DNA of 32,853 nt from a virus, in the IMG/VR virus record IMGVR_UViG_3300025767_000075, positions 1 to 32,853 of that record. The stretch is one strand, 5' to 3'. This document shows positions 18,205-25,146 of the stretch, piece after piece. A program made the position numbers and the translations under genes. Positions within the stretch are counted from its first letter, which is position 1; each line of letters starts with the position of its first letter. Below the pieces are notes generated by a model, which made no database searches, was not told the origin of the DNA, and worked only from the letters and a program-made list of their open reading frames with translations.

Positions 18205-19103
18205 TATACAGCAGTTCCTTCAGTCAATTGTAATACTCTATATGCTTCTTGTATTCTCTTTTGTAAGTGTGCACCGCTACTTCTTTCGTACTGGCTGTCA
18301 AACACAAAAGCAGCTTGTTCTACAGTACTAGAACTTTTTAAATTAGTGTTAGCATTAACGTTTAAGTTGCCACTCTCGTTATCTGGATTATTTAATTCAT
18401 GCACGATAAAATTTAATTGATCGTTAAATGTGCTTTGTGACCAAGACTTTCCATATACTTGTTCAAATATAGCTCTGCGGCCTGGTCCCCATTGCGCAAT
18501 ACCTCTTGCATGTTTACCAGGGCCTTGGTCGTTATGAGCTACTGCCGAGAAGTTTAACTCTTCACCCTTATATCGTGACTCGACCATAAGGTTTCCTACA
18601 ACAGCTGCAGCTTGTTCTTTTGAGTAACCTTGATTTCGAAAGAACGTGTATGCTTCTGTAATTCTTTCTGAGTTAGTACCTAACGGAGCCTGATAATTGT
18701 TACTCTCAACACTTCCGTCTGTTCTTGCACCAGGATCCGCACTAGCTTCTTTACCAGCGGCACCTTCTTTCCATTGAGCATTTGCCAGTTGTTGTTCAGA
18801 AGGTATTTCTATTTTTGGCATCACTCCGACGACACATGGAGCCTGTGAACCTTTACCATCTAGGAATATTCCCATGACTTGTGCACCGGGCAAAAGCTGT
18901 GGGGTAATACCTATTCCAGAAGTACCACCGTTATTTGTTTGTAATACAGTTGCCCATGGCAAAGCTCCGGTAGGAATTTGCAGGTTGTCTCGTGAATGTA
19001 TGCCAAAGATTCTAACCTGAGCTCTACCCAATTCTAGCGGATCGAGCACGTTAACTACAACACCAATCCACCACCTGACGTTATCTCCATAAAATTCCAT
19101 CAT
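18204..19103 (-). CDS. 5: gp5 N-terminal half: OB-fold hub domain fused to phage tail lysozyme
   Basis: A 299-residue protein. Residues 8-100 match the T4 gp5 N-terminal OB domain: WWIGVVVNVLDPLELGRAQV, RIFGIHSRDN, IPTGALPWATVLQ, and GIFLDGKGSQAPCVVG. This part sits on the gp27 trimer. Residues about 145-295 are not T4-lysozyme-like. They fit the Phage_lysozyme2 (tail lysozyme) family: AAAVVGNLMVESRY with probable catalytic Glu175, and ARGIAQWGPGRRAIFEQVYG. There is no beta-helix; that is encoded two genes downstream. Two ATGs are adjacent; the first makes an ATGA overlap with the gp27-like gene. Predicted action: local cutting of the glycan strand as the tail tube passes the wall. Confidence 0.85.
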   Translation of the reverse strand: MMEFYGDNVRWWIGVVVNVLDPLELGRAQVRIFGIHSRDNLQIPTGALPWATVLQTNNGGTSGIGITPQLLPGAQVMGIFLDGKGSQAPCVVGVMPKIEIPSEQQLANAQWKEGAAGKEASADPGARTDGSVESNNYQAPLGTNSERITEAYTFFRNQGYSKEQAAAVVGNLMVESRYKGEELNFSAVAHNDQGPGKHARGIAQWGPGRRAIFEQVYGKSWSQSTFNDQLNFIVHELNNPDNESGNLNVNANTNLKSSSTVEQAAFVFDSQYERSSGAHLQKRIQEAYRVLQLTEGTAV

Positions 19104-20548
19104 TGTGCACCACCTGCATCAAAGTCATAACCTGGAGGTGTATTATACACAGAGGTATTACCTTTGTAGTTTGATAATTTAACTAAACTCATTTTTGTCT
19201 GATAATTATCTTTTGTAAACATATGCCTTGCCGCATACACCAAATAGTCTCCAGATCTTTTTCTGTCAATTGGTTCATCGACTTGTTTAGTATCACCTAA
19301 TGATATAAACGAAATTACTCTGCCTATCGTTTTGTTTCCGTTTTGGCCTTGAGGCATTGTGTGCAAACCTGGAATCATAATTTCGATGGCTTCTTGGCCT
19401 ATCAGTTTTCTTAAAGATTTCTGAATAGCTTTAGATGTATGCGCTGCTGTATTATATTCTTCGTACGGATTTTTCTGATCATAATATAATAATGACGGAG
19501 CAAGCAGATTAAATCTTTTAGTCTGGTATTTACTTATTGCTTTAGAACCAAAAGGAGATTTTGTATCTGCTACAGGATAAGCTTCGGCTCCAAGTATATT
19601 TTGAAGTGTAGTATCTAAGTCGTAGTTAAAACTGTATTCTAATGCATGGGTCGGATCTACAAACTCATATGTGGCTCCGAGATCACCATCGAGCAATAAC
19701 TGAAGTGTGTTATCGTTTGATGTCGTAGTCATCTCAGATGCGATGCGTGTAATATCTACATTAATATTGGCGTTCTGTGTTATATATGATGAATAAAAAT
19801 ACGGCTCAGCACCATTAATACTTGGCCTACGAATCAATGTGTAAAGATCGTAGAATCTCAGATTATTATCAGCTAACGTTGCATAGCAATAGAACGGAGA
19901 ACCAGTCAGTCCGGTTGCACGTGTTGTGATAGCACGAATAGCTTCAAATATATTTAGATTAGGAACAATGTATCTAAACGCAGCTTGCATCTCTGCAGCA
20001 TTTTCTTCAGTAAGTGCAGCCAATACACCTTCTGGTACTTCATTAGCCGTATTCCAATTTTCTTGAGCCATAATTTCTTGGCCCTGGGCACGTACTGCAA
20101 TCTTTTGTCCACCAAAAACATCTCGCATCATGTCGTTAACTATTTGGCCGGGTTTACCCTGATAGGCTTTGTTTAAAAAACGAAGTGTTCCGACAAACCC
20201 ATCATACTCGATGAGGTTTAAACTGATTACATCATCGGTATCAGTAGATGGTACAATATTCTGAACGTTTCTAACAATAAATCGTTTTTCTATAAAGATA
20301 TCATTTTGGTGTAACTTAAACTTAAAGTCTACAACCTCTGTACCTTTAAAATCAATTATCTCTAAAATACGATTTGTATCTGCAAACGTAATATCTCCAG
20401 TAAGATATGGCTTATCCATATGCTCAAAGATATTAAAATTAACAATACCTTGAGTAATATCAACCTGATGCAAATTTCTTTCAGTTTTTATTGTAACCGA
20501 AGATAACTCGTATTCCTTTGGATCAAACGGTTTATAAGTGCTAGGCAT
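19100..20548 (-). CDS. Baseplate central hub protein, gp27-like
   Basis: A 482-residue protein, larger than T4 gp27 (391), directly before the gp5 OB-domain gene as expected for its trimeric partner. The N-terminus forms a first barrel-like unit (VNFNIFEHMDKPYLTGDITF, then EVVDFKFKLHQNDIFIEKRF). The C-terminus has the hub signature around 435-465: RKRSGDYLVYAARHMFTKDN, then a strand YQTKMSLVKLSNYKG. That ending is shared by gp27/gp44/gpD hub proteins. Sequence similarity to T4 gp27 itself is not obvious to me, so the call rests on the C-terminal pattern and position. It overlaps gp53 by 8 bases at its start and gp5 N-half by 4 at its end. Confidence 0.7.
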   Translation of the reverse strand: MPSTYKPFDPKEYELSSVTIKTERNLHQVDITQGIVNFNIFEHMDKPYLTGDITFADTNRILEIIDFKGTEVVDFKFKLHQNDIFIEKRFIVRNVQNIVPSTDTDDVISLNLIEYDGFVGTLRFLNKAYQGKPGQIVNDMMRDVFGGQKIAVRAQGQEIMAQENWNTANEVPEGVLAALTEENAAEMQAAFRYIVPNLNIFEAIRAITTRATGLTGSPFYCYATLADNNLRFYDLYTLIRRPSINGAEPYFYSSYITQNANINVDITRIASEMTTTSNDNTLQLLLDGDLGATYEFVDPTHALEYSFNYDLDTTLQNILGAEAYPVADTKSPFGSKAISKYQTKRFNLLAPSLLYYDQKNPYEEYNTAAHTSKAIQKSLRKLIGQEAIEIMIPGLHTMPQGQNGNKTIGRVISFISLGDTKQVDEPIDRKRSGDYLVYAARHMFTKDNYQTKMSLVKLSNYKGNTSVYNTPPGYDFDAGGAQ

Positions 20549-21269
20549 TTCTTATGACTTCCTGAAACTCTTTAGCAACATCATTTACCACTCTTGGATT
20601 TAACACTTTAATTTGCTTAAGCTTATCATTCTCTTGTGCATAATATTCATATTGAGTAACAGGTGCATATAGCGATGGTCTATCAGCGTGAGGATCAATG
20701 TCGTAATGATTCATATCCGCATCTACATAATATCTTACAGAATTGGGTTCATCAATTGCGCCAATCAATGTAATAGATTCCACAGTATCACCAACCTGAG
20801 ATGTAATAGTTTCTGTAGAATTAAACGAAAGTGAACCTTTAATCACCAATTGACCTAGGTCTAAATTTCTATGAATAATCGTGCCAGTTGCACCGGTCGA
20901 TGAACCAGTTACAGTTTGACCCACTTTAAATTTTCCGGCAATAATATCTTTTGTAGTAAGCACTGTATTAGGATGCAGTTTGCCAACCTTTTTAACTAGT
21001 TCAGGATAAGAGAGAGTCCAACCTTGTTCTCTGATATGGTCATTAAGTAAGTAAAAGGTCCAATAGTATTTCATATCACCATATATGTATTGTGAAACCT
21101 GATCGGCTCTGTCACCTTCTTGAATATTATAATATCCATAGAACGCAACGTTGTCTTTTACTTGATCGATAATATCAACGTACGCTGTTAGATTTTGCCA
21201 TCCTACAAACGGCAATCCAGAACCAAAGCTATAAGCATTTTGTGGGAAATTTTTAAAATAGTCACTCAT
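20541..21269 (-). CDS. 53: Baseplate wedge protein gp53
   Basis: A 242-residue protein. It fits gp53 by EGDRADQVSQYIYGDMKYYW (about 51-70), the following TFYLLNDHIREQGW, and the ending YEYYAQENDKLKQIKVLNP. gp53 (196 residues in T4) clamps wedges together and has a LysM-like domain in T4. The extra length is mainly an inserted stretch at about 95-165 with FKVGQTVTGSSTGATGTI and SLSFNSTETITSQVGDTV, a small beta module. The ATG overlaps the gp48 stop (TAATG). Confidence 0.9.
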   Translation of the reverse strand: MSDYFKNFPQNAYSFGSGLPFVGWQNLTAYVDIIDQVKDNVAFYGYYNIQEGDRADQVSQYIYGDMKYYWTFYLLNDHIREQGWTLSYPELVKKVGKLHPNTVLTTKDIIAGKFKVGQTVTGSSTGATGTIIHRNLDLGQLVIKGSLSFNSTETITSQVGDTVESITLIGAIDEPNSVRYYVDADMNHYDIDPHADRPSLYAPVTQYEYYAQENDKLKQIKVLNPRVVNDVAKEFQEVIRNA

Positions 21270-22513
21270 TATTGTGGCCCACCCTTATCATAGTCATATG
21301 TTATATTTGAGTAGACATCTCCATTTTGGAATCTTGCCTCTGGCATATATTGAGGATCTTGATACGGATTATATTGTACAGGATTCGATGTGCCCCATGG
21401 AGGATTATTTTTATAATCCCCTGCTTCATTCATATAATTAGTTTCCATCCAGTGCGGTGAACCAGCTTCAGTGCTATTAAGGAATCGTGTAACTTTGGCT
21501 GGATTTGCAGGAACGTATGGTGGATAACCTTTAGATGCAGACCGAGAAGGCGCAGGTGATGAACCAGGCGGTCCATAGTTAGGCTGATAGAATATATCAC
21601 CTAATATTGCATCAACAGCATCAGGATTGTCTAGCTCATTAAATCCTGCACGTATGTCCTGTTTATCAAGTGCTCTGTATTCTCTAAAGTTAAGTGTTAG
21701 ATCTATCTCTTGCATCTCGCCATCACCATAAAACGCCATGGCAGTAGGGTTATAGTTAGTGCTCATCGTTATAAGGTGTGCCGGTAAAAGCTGAGTTACA
21801 ATATCAGAATTAACTCCATATTTCATTTGTATTAAAAACTTATTTGGAAACTCATAACCAACGTTAAGATTTCTGACTTTAATTGGCTCAGGATACAACT
21901 CTAATCTAAACCAGTCTATGATAGACCTTACCTCTTGCGCTTCAGCGGCACTCCGCGGAATAAATTTAAACGTAAAACTATGCTCTCGTAAGTTAACTGA
22001 TCTAAAGATTGCTCTGATATTAGGATTCAAAGTAGTTTGCAAAGCGCTGTTTGTTACGTTTTGTGCTTTCTGATTCATGCTTGCCACACCAGCTGCAGTA
22101 GCGCGAGCTACCTCAGGAGATTGGATCTGTCCTAATATAGCTTTAATATCACCTAAGCCAAACGTAGATGATGCCATATCAGCCAAACTACCTGAGCCTC
22201 CGGACATGGCGCCGTCAACTACTCCAGCTCCTCTAATACCCATCTCAGCATTATCGAAAGATACCCCATCTTGAACCTGAATTCCAGGAGGTAAATAGAG
22301 TCGAACAGTATCACCTTTAGTACGTGTGCCACCTCTGATTGGAGCTGTAAATACGTTTCCAAGAGTATTAAGTGCACCAGTTACTGTACCTTGATTCGCT
22401 TCACGTTCAAAGGCAGAAGTATCAATAGTCGGCGGAGTTTCGATTATAGTAGTAAATAGAATTCTAGCCTTATAGTCATCCTGATTTACTAATGGGTACT
22501 TATATTTTGGCAT
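21269..22513 (-). CDS. 48: Baseplate tail-tube cap protein gp48
   Basis: A 414-residue protein, first of the minus-strand baseplate operon. The N-terminus (MPKYKYPLVNQDDYKARILF) and the central blocks FRSVNLREHSFTFKFIPRSA and EVRSIIDWFRLELYP, followed by PNKFLIQMKYGV, match gp48 of T4-like marine phages. gp48 sits on the gp5-gp27 hub and, with gp54, starts tail-tube growth. The middle (about 95-145) is Gly/Ala/Ser-rich. The C-terminal 110 residues are rich in Pro, Asn and Tyr and look disordered. A late promoter lies 34 bases before the ATG and overlaps the start codon of divergent gp4. Confidence 0.88.
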   Translation of the reverse strand: MPKYKYPLVNQDDYKARILFTTIIETPPTIDTSAFEREANQGTVTGALNTLGNVFTAPIRGGTRTKGDTVRLYLPPGIQVQDGVSFDNAEMGIRGAGVVDGAMSGGSGSLADMASSTFGLGDIKAILGQIQSPEVARATAAGVASMNQKAQNVTNSALQTTLNPNIRAIFRSVNLREHSFTFKFIPRSAAEAQEVRSIIDWFRLELYPEPIKVRNLNVGYEFPNKFLIQMKYGVNSDIVTQLLPAHLITMSTNYNPTAMAFYGDGEMQEIDLTLNFREYRALDKQDIRAGFNELDNPDAVDAILGDIFYQPNYGPPGSSPAPSRSASKGYPPYVPANPAKVTRFLNSTEAGSPHWMETNYMNEAGDYKNNPPWGTSNPVQYNPYQDPQYMPEARFQNGDVYSNITYDYDKGGPQ

Positions 22514-22522
22514 GAATTTTCC

Positions 22523-22530
22523 GATAAATA
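22523..22530 (+). promoter_or_regulatory. Late promoter (GATAAATA) before gp4
   Basis: The plus strand reads GATAAATAC, one base off the TATAAATA consensus, 24 bases before the chosen gp4 ATG at 22554. Transcript start would be near 22536. Confidence 0.5.
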
Positions 22531-22546
22531 CAAAGAAAGTTAGAAC

Positions 22547-22554
22547 TATTTATA
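22547..22554 (-). promoter_or_regulatory. Late promoter before gp48 (divergent from gp4)
   Basis: The minus strand reads TATAAATA, 34 bases before the gp48 ATG. Its outermost base is the first base of the gp4 ATG on the other strand. Transcript start would be near 22541, so the two divergent messages would overlap by a few bases at their 5' ends. Confidence 0.65.
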
Positions 22555-23036
22555 TGGCTTATTCAGGTAAATACAAAGTTAAAAACCCAAAGAAGTACGC
22601 TGGTGATCATACTGCCGTAATATTTAGGTCTATGTGGGAACGACACTGTTTTAAATGGTGCGATGATAATCCCAATGTTAAGTCTTGGTCAAGCGAAGAA
22701 GTTGTAATACCATACTATTACGATGGCGATAAGCGGTATCATAGGTACTTTCCAGACCTTAAAATTGTAATGGAGAACCAAACATTGCTGGTTGAGATCA
22801 AACCTGATAAAGAGACTAAACCTCCAAAGGGCCAAAAGCGTACAAAGAGATATATTAACGAAGCATTTACTTATGTAAAGAATATGAATAAGTGGGAAGC
22901 TGCACAAAAATATTCTACGGATCGTGGTTGGGTATTTCAGATATGGACTGAAAAGACTTTACAAGAGATGAAAATTATGCCTAAGTACATCAAGCCGCTA
23001 AAACCTCTTGGCCCTGTGAGAAAAAAGAAAAAATAA
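22554..23036 (+). CDS. 4: Head completion protein gp4
   Basis: A 160-residue protein, near T4 gp4 (150). MAYSGKYKVKNP, FRSMWERHCFKWCDDNPN, VKSWSSEEVVIPYYYDGDKR and YHRYFPDLKIV match gp4 closely. It has nuclease-like PD-(D/E)xK landmarks: Pro67-Asp68, then VEIKPD with Glu81 and Lys83, and Glu29 in the WER motif, as in TnsA-like endonucleases. T4 gp4 acts with gp50/gp65 after packaging so that heads can join tails. An in-frame ATG at 22512 would add 14 residues, but the family starts at MAYSG, and the late promoter lies between the two ATGs. No clear Shine-Dalgarno. It is the first gene of the plus-strand block. Confidence 0.9.
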   Translation: MAYSGKYKVKNPKKYAGDHTAVIFRSMWERHCFKWCDDNPNVKSWSSEEVVIPYYYDGDKRYHRYFPDLKIVMENQTLLVEIKPDKETKPPKGQKRTKRYINEAFTYVKNMNKWEAAQKYSTDRGWVFQIWTEKTLQEMKIMPKYIKPLKPLGPVRKKKK

Positions 23037-23051
23037 CAGTATAAATACTGT
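23036..23051 (+). promoter_or_regulatory. Late promoter TATAAATA inside a 16-base inverted repeat
   Basis: ACAGTAT and ATACTGT flank two A residues, and the plus strand reads TATAAATAC at 23040-23048. The element starts in the gp4 stop codon and ends one base before the next ATG. If used, the message would begin at or close to the AUG of the gene at 23053. Confidence 0.5.
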
Positions 23052-23052
23052 C

Positions 23053-23637
23053 ATGAGTAATATATTTCAAAAGCTAGAGTACGAAGCATTTCGTGCAGGT
23101 ATAACGCCACGATCTAAAGAATCTATGGCCTGGTTTCGAAAGAAAGCCCAGGCTATGGGAAAAGTGAATCGTAACGCGTTAATGAAAGAAGACCCGGTTG
23201 AATTAAAAAGCCGTGGTATTGTAGGAAACATGTACATGTACTTCTACGATCCTAAAACAAAAGAGACAATGCCATACTATGACACTTTCCCTTTGACTAT
23301 TGTTGTAGGTCCTGCACCTGGCGGATTCTATGGTTTAAATCTACACTATTTACCTATACCGCTTAGAGCTAAGATGCTAGACTCTCTAATGGAAATTACA
23401 AACAATAAAAAGTACGATGAGACCACAAAATTTCAGGCTGCATATAAAACGCTAAAAGGTGCTTCGAGCCTTAAGTATTATAAGCCGTGCTTTAAGCATT
23501 ATCTTAATTCACAGGTAAGAAGCAGATTTGCGTACGTACCTCCACCCGAGTGGGAGATTGCTACGTTCTTACCAACAGCCGATTTCCAAAAATCTGGTAA
23601 GTCTGCAGTATATAAAGATTCTAGGAGTATGATCTAA
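23053..23637 (+). CDS. T4-like virion protein next to gp4, possible gp2-type DNA end protector
   Basis: A 194-residue protein seen next to gp4 in marine T4-like phages. Recognisable stretches are FQKLEYEAFRAGITPRSKES, WFRKKAQAMGKVNR, MYMYFYDPKTKETMPYYDTF, and GPAPGGFYGLNLHYLP. It is basic overall and has no membrane segment. In T4, gene 2 (terminus-protecting protein) lies beside gene 4, and proteins like this one are sometimes annotated that way; I cannot see a strong match to T4 gp2 (274 residues), so the call is tentative. No Shine-Dalgarno precedes the ATG. Its stop overlaps the next ATG (TAATG), which suggests coupled translation. Confidence 0.65.
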   Translation: MSNIFQKLEYEAFRAGITPRSKESMAWFRKKAQAMGKVNRNALMKEDPVELKSRGIVGNMYMYFYDPKTKETMPYYDTFPLTIVVGPAPGGFYGLNLHYLPIPLRAKMLDSLMEITNNKKYDETTKFQAAYKTLKGASSLKYYKPCFKHYLNSQVRSRFAYVPPPEWEIATFLPTADFQKSGKSAVYKDSRSMI

Positions 23638-24239
23638 TGCCTATGTCAGTTGACCAGTTAAAAGGCGCATTGCGTAATGGTCCAGCTCGAAGCAATATGT
23701 TTCAGGTGGTCATGCCGGTATTACCTGGGCTTGTTGGAGAAACTCGCGAACTAAATCTTCTTTGCAGGGATGTACAGCTTCCAGGACGTCAAGTCATTAC
23801 GAATGAACGCGTCATTGGCATGAAGCAGGTTAAGCAGGCATACGGTTATGCTACCGAAGATGTGTCAATGACTTTCTTGGTTACAAACGATTACGGTGTC
23901 AAAACTTATTTTGAGCATTGGCAAGATTTAGCTGCAAACTCGTTAACAAAAGAATTAGGCTACCCAAATACATATACACGAGATGTTACTATTCATCAGC
24001 TTAAACATGGTATTGGATACGACATACCGGGTTTCCTTGATGAATCAAATGCGTTTAACATTGGTCCGCTTACTATAACTATTGATGGAGACGTATATTC
24101 TGACGAACAGAAGATATATAGTGTAAAACTAAAAGATGCATTTTGTACTACACTGAATGCAATACAATTGAACAATGATCCAAATGGATTGGTTGAACTG
24201 AATGTCCAGCTTTCATATAAAGACTGGGTAAAAATTTAA
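23637..24239 (+). CDS. Tail-tube-family protein, probably gp54-like tube initiator
   Basis: A 200-residue protein of the T4 gp19/gp54 tube fold. Landmarks: ALRNGPARSNMFQVVMP at the N-terminus, LCRDVQLPGRQVITNERVIG (about 42-61), VSMTFLVTNDYGVKTYFEHW, and the C-terminal strand LVELNVQLSYKDWVK. T4 gp19 and gp54 share the tube fold, and gp54 starts tube polymerisation on gp48. Here the gene lies with gp4, gp26 and the tape measure and not with sheath and portal genes, so gp54 is more likely than gp19; sequence alone does not settle it. AGGAG lies 9 bases before the ATG. An alternative start is Met3. Confidence 0.72.
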   Translation: MPMSVDQLKGALRNGPARSNMFQVVMPVLPGLVGETRELNLLCRDVQLPGRQVITNERVIGMKQVKQAYGYATEDVSMTFLVTNDYGVKTYFEHWQDLAANSLTKELGYPNTYTRDVTIHQLKHGIGYDIPGFLDESNAFNIGPLTITIDGDVYSDEQKIYSVKLKDAFCTTLNAIQLNNDPNGLVELNVQLSYKDWVKI

Positions 24240-24256
24240 GCTTATGAGGATATATA

Positions 24257-24958
24257 ATGGCTTTACCAAAAATCAACGCGGCACCTAAATACGAAGCAAC
24301 GGTACCGTCGACAAAACAAGAAGTAAGATTTAGACCTTACCTTGTAAAGGAAGAAAAAGTTTTGATGTTGGCTATGGAGTCTGAGAACCAGGCTCAAGCA
24401 ATGAACGCAGTAGTTGATACAATTCTAGCGTGTGTGCAAGAGCCGATTGATAAAAGTGTGTTGACTACATTTGATGTGGAATATTTGTTTACACGAATTA
24501 GAGCAAAATCAGTAGGAGAAACTACAAAGATTGGACTTAAGTGTACGGAATGCGAACATCCTACGGAGACTATAGTTCCTATAGAAGATATTGTCATTGA
24601 AGTACCAGAAGTCGAGACCAAAGTTGAGGTTACAGATAATCTAAAGCTATCATTAAGATGGCCACGATATAACGATCTTGTAGACTTAGGAGCTATGGAA
24701 TCCACCACAGCTATGACATTTGCAATGGTTTCACGGTGTATTGAAGCAGTTGAAACTCCGGAAGAAAGAATTAATTTTAATGATGAAACAGAAGCTGATA
24801 AACTAGAATTTATTGAATCTTTAAGTGCAGAACAATTTGGAAAAATCCGGGACTTTATGGATAAGATGCCAACACTAAAGCATGAAATAGATTATAACTG
24901 TGAAAAATGTGGGCATGCTAATAATATAGTATTGCAGGGTATGAACGATTTTTTGTAA
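24257..24958 (+). CDS. 26: gp26 (T4 baseplate hub / probable tail assembly chaperone)
   Basis: A 233-residue protein of the T4_baseplate (gp26) family. Visible: VRFRPYLVKEEKVLMLAMES (24-43), FDVEYLFTRIRAKSVGE (72-88), two Cys pairs Cys96-x2-Cys99 and Cys215-x2-Cys218 that probably bind one zinc, and LRWPRYNDL. In T4, gp26 is needed for hub assembly. Here it lies directly before the tape measure, where most long-tailed phages keep their tail assembly chaperone. The gene ends GAT TTT TTG TAA, which includes a -1 slippery heptamer, and the -1 frame continues open for 63 codons. GAGGA precedes the ATG. Confidence 0.88.
   Translation: MALPKINAAPKYEATVPSTKQEVRFRPYLVKEEKVLMLAMESENQAQAMNAVVDTILACVQEPIDKSVLTTFDVEYLFTRIRAKSVGETTKIGLKCTECEHPTETIVPIEDIVIEVPEVETKVEVTDNLKLSLRWPRYNDLVDLGAMESTTAMTFAMVSRCIEAVETPEERINFNDETEADKLEFIESLSAEQFGKIRDFMDKMPTLKHEIDYNCEKCGHANNIVLQGMNDFL
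24949..24955 (+). promoter_or_regulatory. Candidate -1 ribosomal frameshift site
   Basis: T TTT TTG in the gp26 frame fits X XXY YYZ and sits directly before the gp26 stop. A weak stem is possible 11 bases downstream (24967-24972 with 24982-24987, with G-U pairs). Slippage would move ribosomes into the frame that ends at 25146. Confidence 0.65.
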
Positions 24959-25146
24959 TATGCCTTTCTCATGAATCTCTTGTGGGATATTTTAAAACGA
25001 ATTTCTCATTGATGCAAAATCATCATTATTCGTTAACTGAAATAGAAGAGATGATACCATGGGAGAGGGAAATATATTTGACGTTGCTTATCGAACATAT
25101 TAAAGAAGAAAACGAACGAGCTAAACAACAGAATACGGGTAGATAA
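24955..25146 (+). CDS. Minus-1-frame extension of gp26 (T-like tail chaperone segment; gp51 position)
   Basis: After slippage the ribosome would read GTA ATA TGC and on, adding 63 residues (about 296 in total). The added part is protein-like: CLSHESLVGYFKTNF, then SLTEIEEMIPWEREIYLTLL, then a charged helix ending KQQNTGR. The pattern of a His/Leu segment, an E-x2-x-I-P-W/F-E-R-E-I-Y motif and a charged tail recalls the T part of G/GT chaperones. A separate 44-codon ORF could start at ATG 25012, but no Shine-Dalgarno precedes it, and the frame is open all the way back to the slippery site. In T4, gene 51 follows 26, so this may correspond to gp51. Its stop touches the tape-measure ATG. Confidence 0.7.
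   Translation, partial: VICLSHESLVGYFKTNFSLMQNHHYSLTEIEEMIPWEREIYLTLLIEHIKEENERAKQQNTGR

Noticed and set aside
22512-22553. Longer gp4 starting at ATG 22512
   Set aside because: The gp4 family begins MAYSG at 22554, and the extra codons cover the promoter-like GATAAATA and overlap the divergent gp48 start.
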